From Tilletiopsis washingtonensis (taxonomy: Eukaryota; Basidiomycota; Exobasidiomycetes; Entylomatales): DNA of 64,000 bases. A program made the translations under genes and the position numbers. The stretch lies in contig NW_020312023.1 in the NCBI RefSeq assembly GCF_003144115.1, forward strand, positions 62,001-126,000, given 5' to 3'. The notes beneath the pieces are model-generated. The model saw only the letters and a program-made list of their open reading frames with translations, ran no database searches and was not told the origin of the DNA. The stretch's first letter is position 1. The number at the start of each line of letters is the position of its first letter. This document shows, piece by piece, positions 22,137 to 34,913 of the stretch.

Positions 22137-24110
22137 TCAGAAGTCGCCCAGGTCGACGTCGATGTCCTGCGCCGACTGGCTGATGGCGTTCTCGACTGGC
22201 CGCACGTGCTCGCTCTTCGATGCCGAGGCGCCCGACGCCGATGCGCCGTTGGCGGGCGTCGCGGCGCCGCTGCCAGGCCGAGAGGCGGCGTTGGCTGCGA
22301 TGCCGAGTGCGGCACGCTTCGCAAGCGCAGCGCGGCGCTGCAGATGGCGAGGCCGTGAGTGAGAGCGCATCGGGCAGTGCGCAGCGCAGACGCACCTCGA
22401 CCTCGGCCATGCGCTCCTTCTCCGCCTTCCTGTTCCGCTCATTCAGGTCTGCCACCATCAGGCCGTCGTACGCGCCCTTGACCGGCGAGGCATTGCCCTG
22501 CCGCGCCGAGGAGCCTGGCGGCGCACCCGGAGGCGGGCCAGGCGGGGCGCCCGGCGGCGGCAGCGCCGCTTTCCGCTCGCCCTGCTGCTTCTCGAAGGCA
22601 GCGCGGTTCTCCTGCCGGTCGCGCACCATCTTGAGCGCCTCGGCCTGGTCCAGCACCAGCCGGTCCACGAATGCGAGCCACGTGTCGTAGGCATCCTGCA
22701 CCGCCTCGTCAGACGGGCCATGTCGCTTCTTCGTCTGCCAGAGCGCTTCCTGGACACGCGCATAGCGCGAGTGCTCGTCCTGCGCCGTGTCAGCACAGAG
22801 CGAGGCAGGACCAGCAGCAGCACGCACCTCGGTAATCGCAGAGTTGCTGATCTGCGAGAGCTGGAAGGGTCCGTGCGTCTCGGCGCCAAAGGTGCACCAG
22901 ATCTCGACGCTCGTGAAGGCGCGGCCGTCGCCGAGGTCGTAGTAGTTGTCTCCCTTCTTGCAGCCTGGCGACAGGGACGTGAGTGGGTGGCAGAGCATGC
23001 GCAGAGGCCGGTCACGACGCACGCGAGACCTCGTACGTCCGGTATATTTGCCGCTTGCGGTCATCGAGCCGGCTCACGCGGACCACGGCGCCTGCAAAGT
23101 GGATGTCAGCCCGAGCGGGGCTGAGCTGAGTCCTGGCTCAGACTCACCAATCATGGCCGCCTCAAAGCCCTTCTTGAACAGCACCTTCGCCACTTCGTCG
23201 CGCGTGACGCGACACCGGTTGAGTGTCTCTCGGCTCGGCATCGTCCACGGCTCCTTGGCGGCGATGCGCTTGGCCTCGCGCCCTTCGCCCACGACCTTGG
23301 AGCTGCGCGGCTCCTCCTCCTCTTCGGACTCGTCCTCGCTGTCCTCCGATGAACTACGGTCGCCGCGTCTCCGCCCAGGCGCCTCATCGCGCGCATTTCC
23401 GCCGCTCGCCCTGGCCTTGCGCTTGCGCGACAGCTCCTGCAGCTTGGCGCTCTTGTCTGCCGAGGCGCCGATGCTCTTGCGCAGGCGGCCAGTCTTGCGG
23501 CGGTCTGCCTCCTCGTACTCCGACTCTGGCTCCTCCTCCTCTTCCTCGTCCTCGTCCGACTCCTCCTCGCTCGACTCGTCGTCGCTGGTCTTCCGCCGCG
23601 CCTTCTTCGCTGGCTTCTTCTTCGGCGCCGGCTTCTTGGCCTTCTTCGCACCGCCGCTCGGTGCTCCGCGGCCCGACGCTGCCTGCTGGCTGCGATACAG
23701 CGCCGCGAGCGCCGACGCCTGCTGGCGCTTGCTGAGCTCCTCTCGCCGCGCGGCCAGCTCCGTCTCGCGGGCAATCTCCGGCATGTCCAGGAGACTGCGT
23801 CGCGCCAGTCAGCCTACGCAGTCCTTCGTCGCGCTGCACACGACACGCACCGCTCGCGATCCGCCTCGTCGCGGTAGATGCCCTCGAGCGGGTACAGCGC
23901 CTCCTCCTCGCCCTCTGCGTCCTCATCCTCATCCTCCTCGTCGCTGTCGGCCTTTCGCCGCTTGCGCGCCTTGCTCTTGGGCGCGGCGCGCTTCTTGGCC
24001 TTTGCGCGGGGTGGAGGCGAAGGCGAGGCGGAGAGCGAGGCCGAGGAGCGCGAGGCGGGCGAAGAGCCGCCGCCCGCCAGCGCGAGGAGCTCGTCGTCCA
24101 CGTCCGACAT
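22137..24110 (-). CDS. RTF1: RNA polymerase-associated factor Rtf1 (Plus3 domain)
   Basis: Rtf1 works with the Paf1 complex in elongation and is needed for co-transcriptional histone H2B ubiquitination. Six exons: 24110-23851, 23794-23148, 23091-23023, 22964-22828, 22779-22396 and 22337-22137, giving 565 aa. The start MSDVDDELLALAG is typical of Rtf1. Lys/Arg and Asp/Glu-rich blocks follow, then the Plus3 domain (about residues 275-370) with TLNRCRVTRDEVAKVLFKKG, GAVVRVSRLDDRKRQIYRTY and IWCTFGAETHGPFQLSQISN. A helical region (DAYDTWLAFVDRLVLDQ), a Pro/Gly stretch and an acidic C-terminus (DIDVDLGDF) complete it. It converges on the coiled-coil gene with only 151 bp between stops and is divergent from TEL1. 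Confidence 0.95.
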
Positions 24111-24787
24111 GCTGGGCGGTGGCGAAGAGACGGAGCAGCAAGAATGCTGATGGGGAACGGAGGCAAGGTGCGCCTTGGAGTTGGGCCGGTCGAGGTCGAG
24201 TCGATAGGCGTGGAGCGAGCGCGACTCTGGCCATCCTGCAGCATCTTCCAACTCGCGCGCTCAGCGGCCAGACTGCGCCCCGCATGCACGCCGATTCCGC
24301 GCGTTGCATCTTCGCTCTCCTCCACACCACTCACGACCAGGCGGCAAGACGTCGGCCAAGCAGCACGGCCAGAGTGCTCGCACGTCGCACCGCCTCCACG
24401 ACTTCACGACTCTCGCTTGCCTGTCGCAGGTGGCCAACTCATGCCGGTAGACGGGACGAGCTGCGAATTCCCACGAGCCACGGCCCATCTGTCTTGGTGA
24501 AGGCGCGAGCCCCTTTCGTGCCTCGAGCGAGCACTTTCACGCCGTGTGGCGCCAGCGTGAAGCCGTCCTTACGATTCTTCATCTCGAGACCGCACGACGT
24601 CCCATGAATTCGATCCTCACGTCCTCCACGCACGGCATTTGGCTCAAAATTTCGCGCTGATCACGAGTATCGTCTTGGCCTCCACTGGCTGCTTCGACGT
24701 CCGAGGTGGGTCCTAGCGGGCACAAACTTCGCAGACTGTCGGCTCACACAGCGTGACAGCGCGCCACGGGCCGCAGTCCCCGCCGCC
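24111..24787. promoter_or_regulatory. Shared divergent promoter region, RTF1 and TEL1
   Basis: 677 bp between the RTF1 and TEL1 start codons, transcribed away on both sides. The TEL1 side, about 24,640-24,700, is less GC-rich (a CTCAAAATTTCGC stretch) and may be the core promoter. No defined binding site was recognised. Confidence 0.5.
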
Positions 24788-27700
24788 ATGAGCACGAGCC
24801 TGCAAAGGGCCGTGACGCTCATCACGAGCGACAAGCTCAAGGACCGCACCGACGGCCTCGACCTCCTGCGCCAAGTCTTCAAGTCGCCCAGCGTCGGCGC
24901 CAAGATCGGCGATGACGACGAGGAGGGCAAGCGCTGGTCGCGCGTCTTCACGGCGCTCTTCTCCTGCGTGCAGATGGACCGCGACGCCTGCTTCAAGAAG
25001 GGCTCCTGGCAGGACGCCACGCAGGTCGCGCTGCGCCGCATCAAGGAGAGCAGCGGCGCACTGCAGTGGCTCGTCGAGACGAACATCCAGCACCTGCCCA
25101 TCGTCGTCGTCAACCAGATCCTACAGCACATTGCGCAGATGATCGAGTACCGCGGCGCCCTCTTCGAGCCGCTCTCGCTCTCCTACCTCCAGGCGCTGCG
25201 TAACATTTTGGAGTACGAGCCGCACGTCGAGCACTTCGACGAGCAGCGCTGGCAGTATGTCACGCGCCTGTGCTTCAACATCGTTCTACGCGACCACCTC
25301 AAGGCGAGCTTCCATGCCGGCGACGCCGGGGACGCTGAGGATGACGAGGACGCGCGAGGTGTAGGCAGCAGCACTACCCGCGGCAAGCGCAAGGCGAGCG
25401 GCGATCAGAAGCCGAAGCGCCAGGCGACGCGAGAGGAGATCGAGCTGCTGCTCAGCCTCGAGTACCTGATGGCCGCCTCAACTGCTCCGCTCCTCGGCTC
25501 GGCCAAGCTCGGCGTGCTCGTGCTCGCCAAGTACGCGCGCGTGCTCGAGACGTTCAGCGGCGAGTCGCTTGCGCAGTGCCATGCTCTCAGCGGCATCAAC
25601 CACGTGCTCGCCGCACTCGAGCACAACGAGCGACTGGTGCAAACGCAGTTCGCGCAACAGGTCTGGCCGTGCCTTCTCGCGCTGTGGCCCGCGAAGCTCC
25701 GACCGCTCAAGGAGCAGCTCGTCATCTGCCTGCGCATGCTCGTGCCGTTCGTGGCCTGTGCTGGCTTCGACCCGCTCAGCGGCACGCCGACCGCCGCGCT
25801 CGAGGTGGCGCACGGCTTGCTCGGCGCTCTGCAGCCTCTAGCACTGGGCGAAGCCGAGCAGCGCTTCGGCCTCAAGCCGCTGCCGTCGTCCAGCTTCGAC
25901 TTTGCCTTCGACAGCCGGCCGCGCTCCGAGCTTGGCGTCTTTGAGTACAGCATCCTCCGCTCCGGCCGCGCCTGTGTCAACGTGGACGCGCTGAGCTGGT
26001 CGACCCTCGAGCTGGCTGCCGACATCATCGCCGTCCTTGCTGGCACGCAATCGGGCCGAGCCGGACCAGAAGCAGGGACGTCAAGCGAGACTGTTGCGCC
26101 GTCTGCCACAGATGGCGCCTCGAGAACGCGCAGCTCCACGCTTGTGTCATCAACGGCTATGACTCAGCGGGCTGCCAAGCGCCGTCGGACTCAGGGTGCG
26201 ACGACAGAGACGCTCGATGCGCTCACATCTCTGCTCGAGGGCATCGAGCTCAAGAGCGACGCACTGCTCGAGACGGCCCAGGCTGCGCGCGTGTGGCGCC
26301 TTCAGGTGCTCCTCTTCCTGATTCTCCGGCACTGGCGAACGCTGGCCGCCGGCGTGCGCTCGCAGATTCTAGACGCGCTTGGCACGCTGCTGCAGATTGC
26401 CGACGATGACGTGCAGTACTGGACGCTGCTGGCTACGGCGGCAGCAGCCGCTTGCGCAGCGACAAGCAGCGACAGGAGCGCCGCGCTGTGGGCGCAGGTC
26501 TGGCCGGTGGCCTGCCGTCGCTCCTTCCTGCCCTCGACCTCACGAGCCGCAGCCCACGCAGCTCACGCTGTGCTGCGGGCTGACCTTGTGCCGCGCGCCG
26601 TTGCGTTGGCCGAGGTGCAGAACCTGCTCGGCGACATCGACGTGCAGGGGCCGCCGTTTCCGACGGACGCGGTCTGCGGCTTTCTCTGTGCCGCGCTCGC
26701 ACTCGCCTGCTCCGACCCAACGCTCGCAGCCAGGAAGCTGGAGGAGAAGGTGCTCGGCTGGCTGCAGGCCGTCTGGTCGCCACTCAACGGCAGCACCAAA
26801 GGCTTCAAGCGTGCCCGAGTCGAGGAACACGATCCGTGCGATGTCGCACTACTCTTGTCTCGAGTCTGCCGCCTGCACCGCGAGCCTGCTTTCAACCGCG
26901 GCAGGTCAATGCTGCCGACGTGCGCCACGGTGACAGCCCTCACACGAGAGCGCGAAGGCAGCACCATCCGCGACTACCTGCTGCGCTGCGACCTCACCGG
27001 TGCTGGCGAGGGCGGTGCGGGCCCGAATGTAGCGAGCCATTCCCAGTCCATGACGTCCGCCGCGCTCGAGCTCGACGAGAGCACGCCACTGCGCGGTCTC
27101 GAGTCTCTGGAGCTGCGCTGCCTCAAATTTCTCGAGCGAGCGCTGGGCGATTTCGAGCTGGAATGGACGCAGCCAGAGGAAGGCTCGGGCATGGTCAATC
27201 TCATCACGAGCGGCAAGCTGGAGCAGACGCGCCGCTCACTCGACTTCACGGTGCTCGTGCTGCTCTTCAACGCAACGCTGGCGCTCAACTATATCTCAGC
27301 CCCGCCGCAGCTGGGCTTCAGCGCCAGCCGGCTTTTCCTCGCTGTGCTTGGCGTCTGCTCTCAAGAACGCTGGTCAAGCCTCGACCGCGCCGAGATCTTG
27401 CGCGGCATCGAGCCGCTACTGCCGCTCACGTGCACTGCTCAAACGCATGGTGTTGCAGCTGGCCAGCACGGGCTCGTCCAGGCGGGCCGCCAGTCCGGCG
27501 TGCGCCACGAGGTGCTGCGTGCACAGCAATCAACGGCGAACGCTCATAGTCAGGCCGCGTCGGATGTTCCGCATCCAGATGCGTTCCTATCGCTCGTCTG
27601 GCGACGGGCTGAGCTGCAAGAGGCGACGCTCGACCGTCTGCGCAGCGTGCACGAGGTCGCGACGAGCTCCGACAGCCATGTCGAGTTCAAAGGGCGGTCC

Positions 27701-30700
27701 GGCGCTTCGCAGGAAGAGACCGATACGTGGGCGCCCCGCGCGCGAAAGGAGAGCACCGGCTTCGAAGGAGCCGACACGGACAGCCAGGCCCTGTCCGCAT
27801 GCGTGAGCATCTGCCTCGGTGGCCTCGCAGACATACCTCGCCTGCAGGGTCGCTCGCGCGGCGAGAAAGCAAAGGCGAGGATCAGTCAGCCATCGTCGGA
27901 TGCGTGGCTCGGACACTCGGCAGCTCCGCTCGTCCCCGGCACGACCGACCAGGCGCTTGCAGCCTTGATCATCGACGGCCCGATCGAGCGCCTGGAAGCG
28001 ACACTGAGCGTGCTGGCTCGCCTTTACGCTCAAGGGCGGCTGCATCTGAGCCAGCGCAACATCAGCGACATTTTAGAGCGCCTCGGCGACGACGTCCTGC
28101 CGGACTACCAATACCAGCACAGCGAGCACTCGCAGCTGATCGCCATCGATCTGCTCGACGGCACGATGCACGCATGGACCGACGAGGCGGCGCACAGCGT
28201 GGAGCTGGCGCAGAAGGCGGACCGGTTCTGCACTTTCCTCGTCAAGCAGCTGTCCAAGCAGCGAGCTGCGATGCAGTCGCAGGTGAGTGCTCAGAGCTCA
28301 TGACTAGTCAGCGCAGCGTGGTCTGATGCCTTCGCTCCAGTGGCGCGTGCGTCTCCGCCTGGCATCCTTCATCGAACGCTTGCTCGTTCGCTCCACCGGC
28401 GGCACGGGCACAGGTGGCGCGCGCACTGCGCCGTGGCAGTCGAAGCGGGCGGTGTTGAAGCCCGAGAGCCTGCTCGGCATGCTGCTGGAGCTCGTCAAGG
28501 ACGACGACATGCGTGTGCGCTTCGCCGCCGCAAGCACGTGCGGGCGCCTCTTCGAGCTGGTCGGCTCAGCCCAGCTCGCCGTGACTGCGAGCTCGCTGTA
28601 TGATCAGCTGCGCGAGCTTCTGCCGACCGCCACCGACGATGCGAGCCTAATGATGGCGCGGCTCCTGACTCTCGGCAACGTACTCGTGGCTAGCGCTCCG
28701 GTCCGGCATCTCGCGCTGTACCACCTCGTCGAGCTGGCCTTTGTCACGTCGGAGTATCACGCCGCGACGTTGGCCATCCTCCGCTGCGTAGCTGCGCGGC
28801 TAGGCTTTGACGAGACGCGCGACCTCTGGCACCACTTTGCCGGCTCCGTGTCCTGGTCGATGGCGCAGAGCGATTACGACGTGCTCAAAGCGCCCTATCA
28901 CATTCTGGGCTACACGTCGCGCCGGCAGTGCCTCGATCACACGTTCCGCCCCGTGGCCAGCATGCTCCTGGCGCAGCCCAACCTGCTGCAGGACTTCGAG
29001 AAGCTCGCCAGCTTCCTGAAGATCTCTTCTGCGCAGGCAATGCGCGAATGCCTGCCGTTCATCGTCGGTGTCGACCTGGGACTGAGCGGCGAAGACGCCG
29101 CGAGCCGCGGTGCGCTGAGCTCGGCGGCGCTCTACGGCGAGCGCTGGACTATCGTGAACCAGCACCTTCTCGAGCGCTGGCACTGCACCGGCACGCCGCA
29201 GGTCATGAGCGATCTCCTCTCGAAGCTGGCCGATCAGGTCGTCGTCACTCTGCTGCGCAACTTCTACGAGCCAGTGGAAGCTTCGAACGAGACGAAGCGC
29301 GGGACCGGCGCCACTGGCGGCAGCTCTGCCCGCATTGCCGATGCCGTGCTCCGCAGCATTGGCAGCGCCGACGCAGCCTGTGCGACAGAGCTCAAGCACC
29401 TGATGTTCGACATAGGCCATGCCGCGACCGCCTCGCTGCACGAGCCTCCGCGCCCGATGTGCAACGCGCTGGGCACCTACCACGCCCTTCGCACCTTTGC
29501 GCGCGGGCCGGTCGCCATCTTCAGCGTGTCCAGCTCGTACCACATCGTCGGGCAGATGCTCGAGCTCGTCTTTCGCGAGCGGCTCGTCAACGACCAGCTG
29601 CGCCATCTGCAAGCGCTCAAGCTCTTCCTCGCGCTCAGCTCGAAGGCGGTCTGCACGAGCGCCGTCGTGCTTCGTGCCCTCATCGACGGCGCTGTGACGC
29701 TTCTGGGCTATCTCGACCTGGTCGACGCCGCCGTAGGCCTCCTTGACTGGGCCTTTCGTGCGCTGTCGGCCTTGCCATCCGCGCCCTTGGAGCTTGCAGC
29801 TCTGCTCGTCAGCGTCGTCAGTCAGACCGAGACGCACGCCAGCAGCAACGACTCGAGCGCGCGCAGGGCTGGCGAGCTGCTCTATGCGTGGCTCAACGAA
29901 CGTCTTGTGCCCCGCTTGCTGGATGGCGCTGATCCGCGCTTCTTCCGCGCGGCCCTCGTCGTCTGGCCGCGCCCGCACTCTGCGCAGATGTCTGAGCACC
30001 TCGGTCTGGTCACGCTCGATGAGCTGATCGATGCCATCTCCGCCATGCCGCAGCGCCCGGTCAACACCTGCACGCTGCAGCGCGTCGCTTCGGCCCTGCG
30101 GCAGGCAAACGCAGCGCAGAGGCGCCGCTTCTCCGCGGGAGCAGTGTGGCAGATACTTGAGCGGCAGAAGAGCGGAACGGGCGTGCGAATCGGCTCTCTC
30201 GCTACTCAGCAGGGCGACGCAGCCGCACGAGCGTTTGCGGACATCATCTTCGTCTGCGAAGGCCAGCTGCACACGCCCTCCTATGACGCTCTGCCGGCCT
30301 CTGCTGACCCGGCAAGCTCGTACACTCTCGAGCCGCACGACAATGTGGGCGCAGTCGACGATCCACTGGTGTCGCTTCGAGCGCATCTCACGCTCCGCGT
30401 CGTCGACGCCTTGCGCGGCCCGGACGGACTGCGCCGCTCCGGTCTGGTCACTCAGCGACTCCGCGCAATACTCGCGCTCATGCCGGGCGACATAAGCCAT
30501 TGCTCGCCGCCGACGCAGCTGGCACGACAGGAGCTTGAGTTGCTAACAGCCTTTCCGTCGCCGGCGCTGGTGCCGAAAGAACGCACCCTCGAGTCTCTCA
30601 GCTCTATCGATGCGCTGCGGCGAGCCGAGAGCTTCGATACCTGGGTCTGCTGGATGGCGTCGTTTGTGTGCGACTTTCAAGCGGGGCACGGCGCGCCGTC

Positions 30701-33700
30701 GTTCTTCGGACAGCTTTCGACGCTCGTGGCGGCCGATGCGCGCCTCGCTGGTGAGACGCTGCCGGTCCTCCTGCACGCGCTGCTACACAGCAGCGAGCTC
30801 GACGTCGACGGCACTGGTCCGACGAGCCGAGGAGCCGTCGAGCCAGAGGGTGATGCTGTGGAGCTCGCCTTCAAGCTCTACTTCGAGTCTCTACTGCGCA
30901 GCGACGCCGTTGACAAGAAGGTTTGGGCGGCCGTCATTGGCGTCATCCTTCACATGCGTCGCTTCGTCCGAGACCGCGATCTCCCGCTGAGCGGCGACCA
31001 GTGGCTGCGCGTCGACCTGCTGCTGCTGGCGCGTCGGGCTCGCGACTGCAAGCTGTTTGCTTCGTCGCTGCTGTTCATCGAGCTCGCACGCGAGCATCGT
31101 TCTGATGCTGCTGGCTCTGCCGAGCAGGACACGTCGCATCTGCTCTATAGCATCTACTCGAACATCGAGGACCCGGACGGCTTCTACTCGGTCAAGAACA
31201 GCGACGTGCGTGCTTCTCTCGTCCATCGCTTGCACCACGAGCAACGATGGGAGCGCGCCTTCAGCATGCATGCCGCCGATTACGAGTCGGAGCTCGCGGG
31301 AGCGCCTCGCACGCTCGACCTGCGCGAGAAGAAGGCGCCAGCGACGCTCGGCGTCGGACGCGCGCTGCACGAGCTCGGCTTCAACCGCCTAGCTGGCCTG
31401 CTCGGTCAAAGCTCGCTGCTCGACGCTACGCCCAGCGCAGGGACCGACATCGCATACGACGTGGCTTGGCGCTCGGGCTCGTGGGACCTGCCTGCGAGCG
31501 GCAACGCGCAGCCCGGCACAAGCCAAGGCCTCTTCTCCGCGCTGCGTGCGCTGAACAGGGAACGCGACTCGCGCTCGATTGCCAGCGCGGTGTCTGGAGC
31601 GCTATCTCTAGAGCTGCGCGGCCTCAGCGACGTCGGTACGGAGGCCAACGCGGAGGCACGGCGCGTAGCGCGAGAGCTGCTGAGCTTGCGCGAGGTCGAC
31701 CTCTGGCATTCAAAGTTCGTCGTCCCCGGCAGCTCCGAGCAAAGCCTGAGGGCGGCTCGCACCGCGTGGACTGCATTGCCGTCGACATTCGAGTGAGTGC
31801 CTCCGCTGCTGTGGCACGGTGCTCGAGGCTGACTGCTTTGCAGGTTCCAGGACATCGAGCGGATCTTGTCGGTGCGACACCTATTGCTCAGCTCGCAGCG
31901 ACGGCAGTGCTCGGCAGACGACATCGGCTCTGGCTTGGGCGATGCTCTCTCGACCCAGCTTGCCTCTCTCGAGCAGTTGACGCTGCTTCGACTGAGTGAG
32001 GCTGCGCGCGAGCAAGACAGAGGACAGACAGCGATGGGCGCTGTGACGCTCGCCGAGCCACTGAGCGAGGTCTTCGCGGGCACTGCCGACCTGGAGAGGC
32101 GGGCTCGTGCGCTGGTGACCGAGGAGTTCGCCAGCGTGCTCTGGGCGCAAGGAGAGCACGCCATCGCCATCCAGGCTCTCGAAGAGCACATCCAGCTGGA
32201 CGCGCCAAATGGCATCGAAGCCGAGGTGCAGCGTGCAATGGTGCTCGCCAAGCTCGTGAGTCGACTCGCCTCTATGGTCCGCGAGGCGCTGACATCACAT
32301 CTCGCAGGGACAATGGCGCGCGACTGCGCGGTCCGACCAGCCATTGGCGATTCACGATCGCTACTTCATGCCCGCGTGGCAGTACATTGAGCACTCCGAC
32401 GTGTCGAGCGAGGAGCGTGGCAAGGTGGCCTATCTCTACGCCCAATTCGCGGACGAGCAATTCCGCGAGAGTAAGTCGTCGGAGGAGGCGCGCAAGCTCC
32501 GTGGCTTCGTGTCGGACCGGCGCGACGAAATCGCAGCGATCAGGTCGGAGCTCTTCTCCGAAAAGGACAAGATGCGGCAGCGGCTGTTGCGGCATCAAGA
32601 GACGACCGCAGCGAAGCTGCTCGCCATGGATCAGGACCAGCTGGACGTGTGCCTGAGCTCGTGCCAGCTCTTCGCCGAGCAGGCCACGGCCATGTACGCC
32701 GTCGCGCTCAGCGAGTCGGACAGGCACGACGACTCGATCACCCGCCTCGTGTCTCTGTGGTTCGAGCACAGCGACGACGAGACGTTCAACTCAACGCATC
32801 GCCCCGATCTGCTCTCGATCCCGTCGCGCAAGTTCATCCCGCTCACGCACCAGATCTCCTCGCGCCTCGCCAAGAGCGGCCCCAGTGCGCGCAGCACGCC
32901 AAGCAGCAACGCACCCACCAGCGAAGCCTTCCAGGCCATCATCTCGGCCTTGATGCTCAAGATGGCGGTCGACCATCCGTTCCACACCTTCTACGCGCTC
33001 TTCTCGCTGCGCAAGGGAGCAGTCGACGAGCGCGAGAAGGTCAGCAGCGGCAGCGGTGGGCGTGTCTCGCAGCTCGTCGAGAGCGCTCCACAGGCGCGCG
33101 GCGCTGCAGCTGAGGAGATCATACACCAGCTGCGCACCCAGCCGCGCCTGGCGAGCCGGCTCAAGGCGCTGGAGAAGCTCGGCGATGCCTGCGTCGAGTG
33201 GGCAGAGCTTAAGCTCCAGGTGGCGTTTCCGCAGTATCACACGGAGGGGCGCATCCGGTCGGGCCGCCTCGCGATCCCCTCGAGGCCGGCGCTGCAGATC
33301 TTTGCGCTGCGCAACGTCCCCGTACCTGTCATCACGAGCCGCCTCGACATCGACCCCACGTGCAAGTACGAGTCATTCGTCTCGGTGGCCAGCTATGCGC
33401 CGCACTTCACGACCGCCGGTGGCATCCACGTGCCGAAGATCACCGACTGCATCGGCAGCGACGGCAAGCAGTACAAGCAGCTGGTAAGGGATTATCATAG
33501 CGCTCAGGCATGGCCACTGCTGATCCAACCCTTCTTAGTACAAGAACGATGACGACCTGCGCCAGGACGCCATCATGCAGCAGGTGTTTGGCCTGTGCAA
33601 CGGCCTGCTGGAGAAGGACCGCGCGGCTCGCCGACGCAACCTTCGTGTGCGTACGTACGCCGTCGTGCCGCTCGGGCCTCAGTGCGGCCTGCTCGAGTTT

Positions 33701-34744
33701 GTGCCGGACACGGAGCCCATCGGCACGCCCATCATCACCACACACGCCGAGTAAGCTGCCTCCGCCGCCACAACAGCGGCTCATGCTGACATGCTCTGCC
33801 CAGGTTCCAGCCGGCCGGCCAGTACGACGCCGCTGAGGCGCGCTCGCGGCTGTCGAAGCTGTACCGCTCCCCGCCTGCCGCACGCATTCAGGCCTTCAAG
33901 CAGGTATGCAAGGAGTTTGCGCCCACGTTCCGCTTCTACTTCCTCGACCGCCACAAGGAGCCGCTGTCGTGGCTCTCCACACGCCTCAACTACACGCGCA
34001 GCGTCGCCACGACGTCGATCGTGGGCCACATGCTCGGCATCGGCGACCGTCACGTCTCCAACATCCTCATGGACAACGGCACGGGCGAGGTGGTGCACAT
34101 CGACTTTGGCGTCGCCTTCGAGCAGGTGAGTGCGCTGCCGCAACATCCTGCTGCACAGTGACTGACTCGCTCGCTCTGTCAGGGCCGGCTGCTGCCGGTG
34201 CCCGAGCTCGTGCCCTTCCGTCTGACGCGCGACATCATTGACGGCATGGGCATGGCCGGTACCGAGGGCGTGTACCGGCGCTGCTGCGAGGAGACGCTGC
34301 GCGTGTTGCGCGAGGGCGCTGATGTCGTCAAGACCGTGCTGGAGGTCTTCCGTTACGACCCGCTGTGGGCGTGGTGAGTGGCTTGGCGAGACATGCTGAC
34401 TGCGTGGCGCTGAAAGCTCCGCTCGTCTGTGCAGGTCCTCGAATCCCGTCAAAGTGCTCAAAGCACAGGGAGCTGGCGACGACAACGTCGCCGCCATGAA
34501 CCGCGCCGCCAAGGGCGACGCTCGGCGCAGCCGTCCCTCGGCCCGCGCCAGCGGCGAGGTCGAAGACACGGGCGACGGCGCGCGCGACACGGCCGAGCTG
34601 CTCGCCGAGCGCGCCATCAGCTCCGTCATGGCCAAGCTGTCGGCGTCGCTCAGCGTCGAGTACACGGTCAACGACCTCATTCAGCAGGCGACGAACCCCG
34701 ACAACCTCGGCACGATCTTCCACGGCTGGCAGCCGGCGCTTTGA
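24788..34744 (+). CDS. TEL1: DNA-damage checkpoint kinase Tel1 (ATM family)
   Basis: Tel1/ATM is the PI3K-like Ser/Thr kinase recruited to double-strand breaks by MRN/MRX and also acts at telomeres. Eight exons: 24788-28282, 28341-31792, 31844-32255, 32308-33483, 33539-33750, 33804-34125, 34183-34373 and 34435-34744, giving 3,189 aa, slightly longer than human ATM. The TAN motif is at the very N-terminus ([14 protein letters not shown], about residues 15-28). A long HEAT-repeat solenoid, the FAT region and the kinase domain follow, with [10 protein letters not shown] (about 2,836), [28 protein letters not shown] (about 2,993) and [10 protein letters not shown] (about 3,014). A FATC tail of about 33 residues ends [11 protein letters not shown]. 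All kinase motifs are intact. TAN and FATC both present separate it from Mec1/ATR and TOR. Confidence 0.97.
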
Positions 34745-34913
34745 CGGCCGACGTCCCTCCGATCCGCCGGCTCTCTCTCTCTGGCAACATCTTCCGCTCC
34801 GTCGACGCACAAACATCCTTCCGCATCGCCACGTCACCTGCACGAGCAAACACACTTCCGCATCAGGGCACATTGTCACCCGACCAAGAACCCTTTAATT
34901 GACCTTCGACCCA

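Noticed and set aside
22946-24607. 553-codon plus-strand frame over RTF1
   Set aside because: Antisense to the RTF1 exons; its Ser runs mirror the Asp/Glu-rich blocks of Rtf1.
28800-30500. 566-codon minus-strand frame inside TEL1
   Set aside because: It is antisense to a continuous TEL1 exon with clear ATM-family similarity; the peptide is Arg/Ala/His-rich and has no domain.
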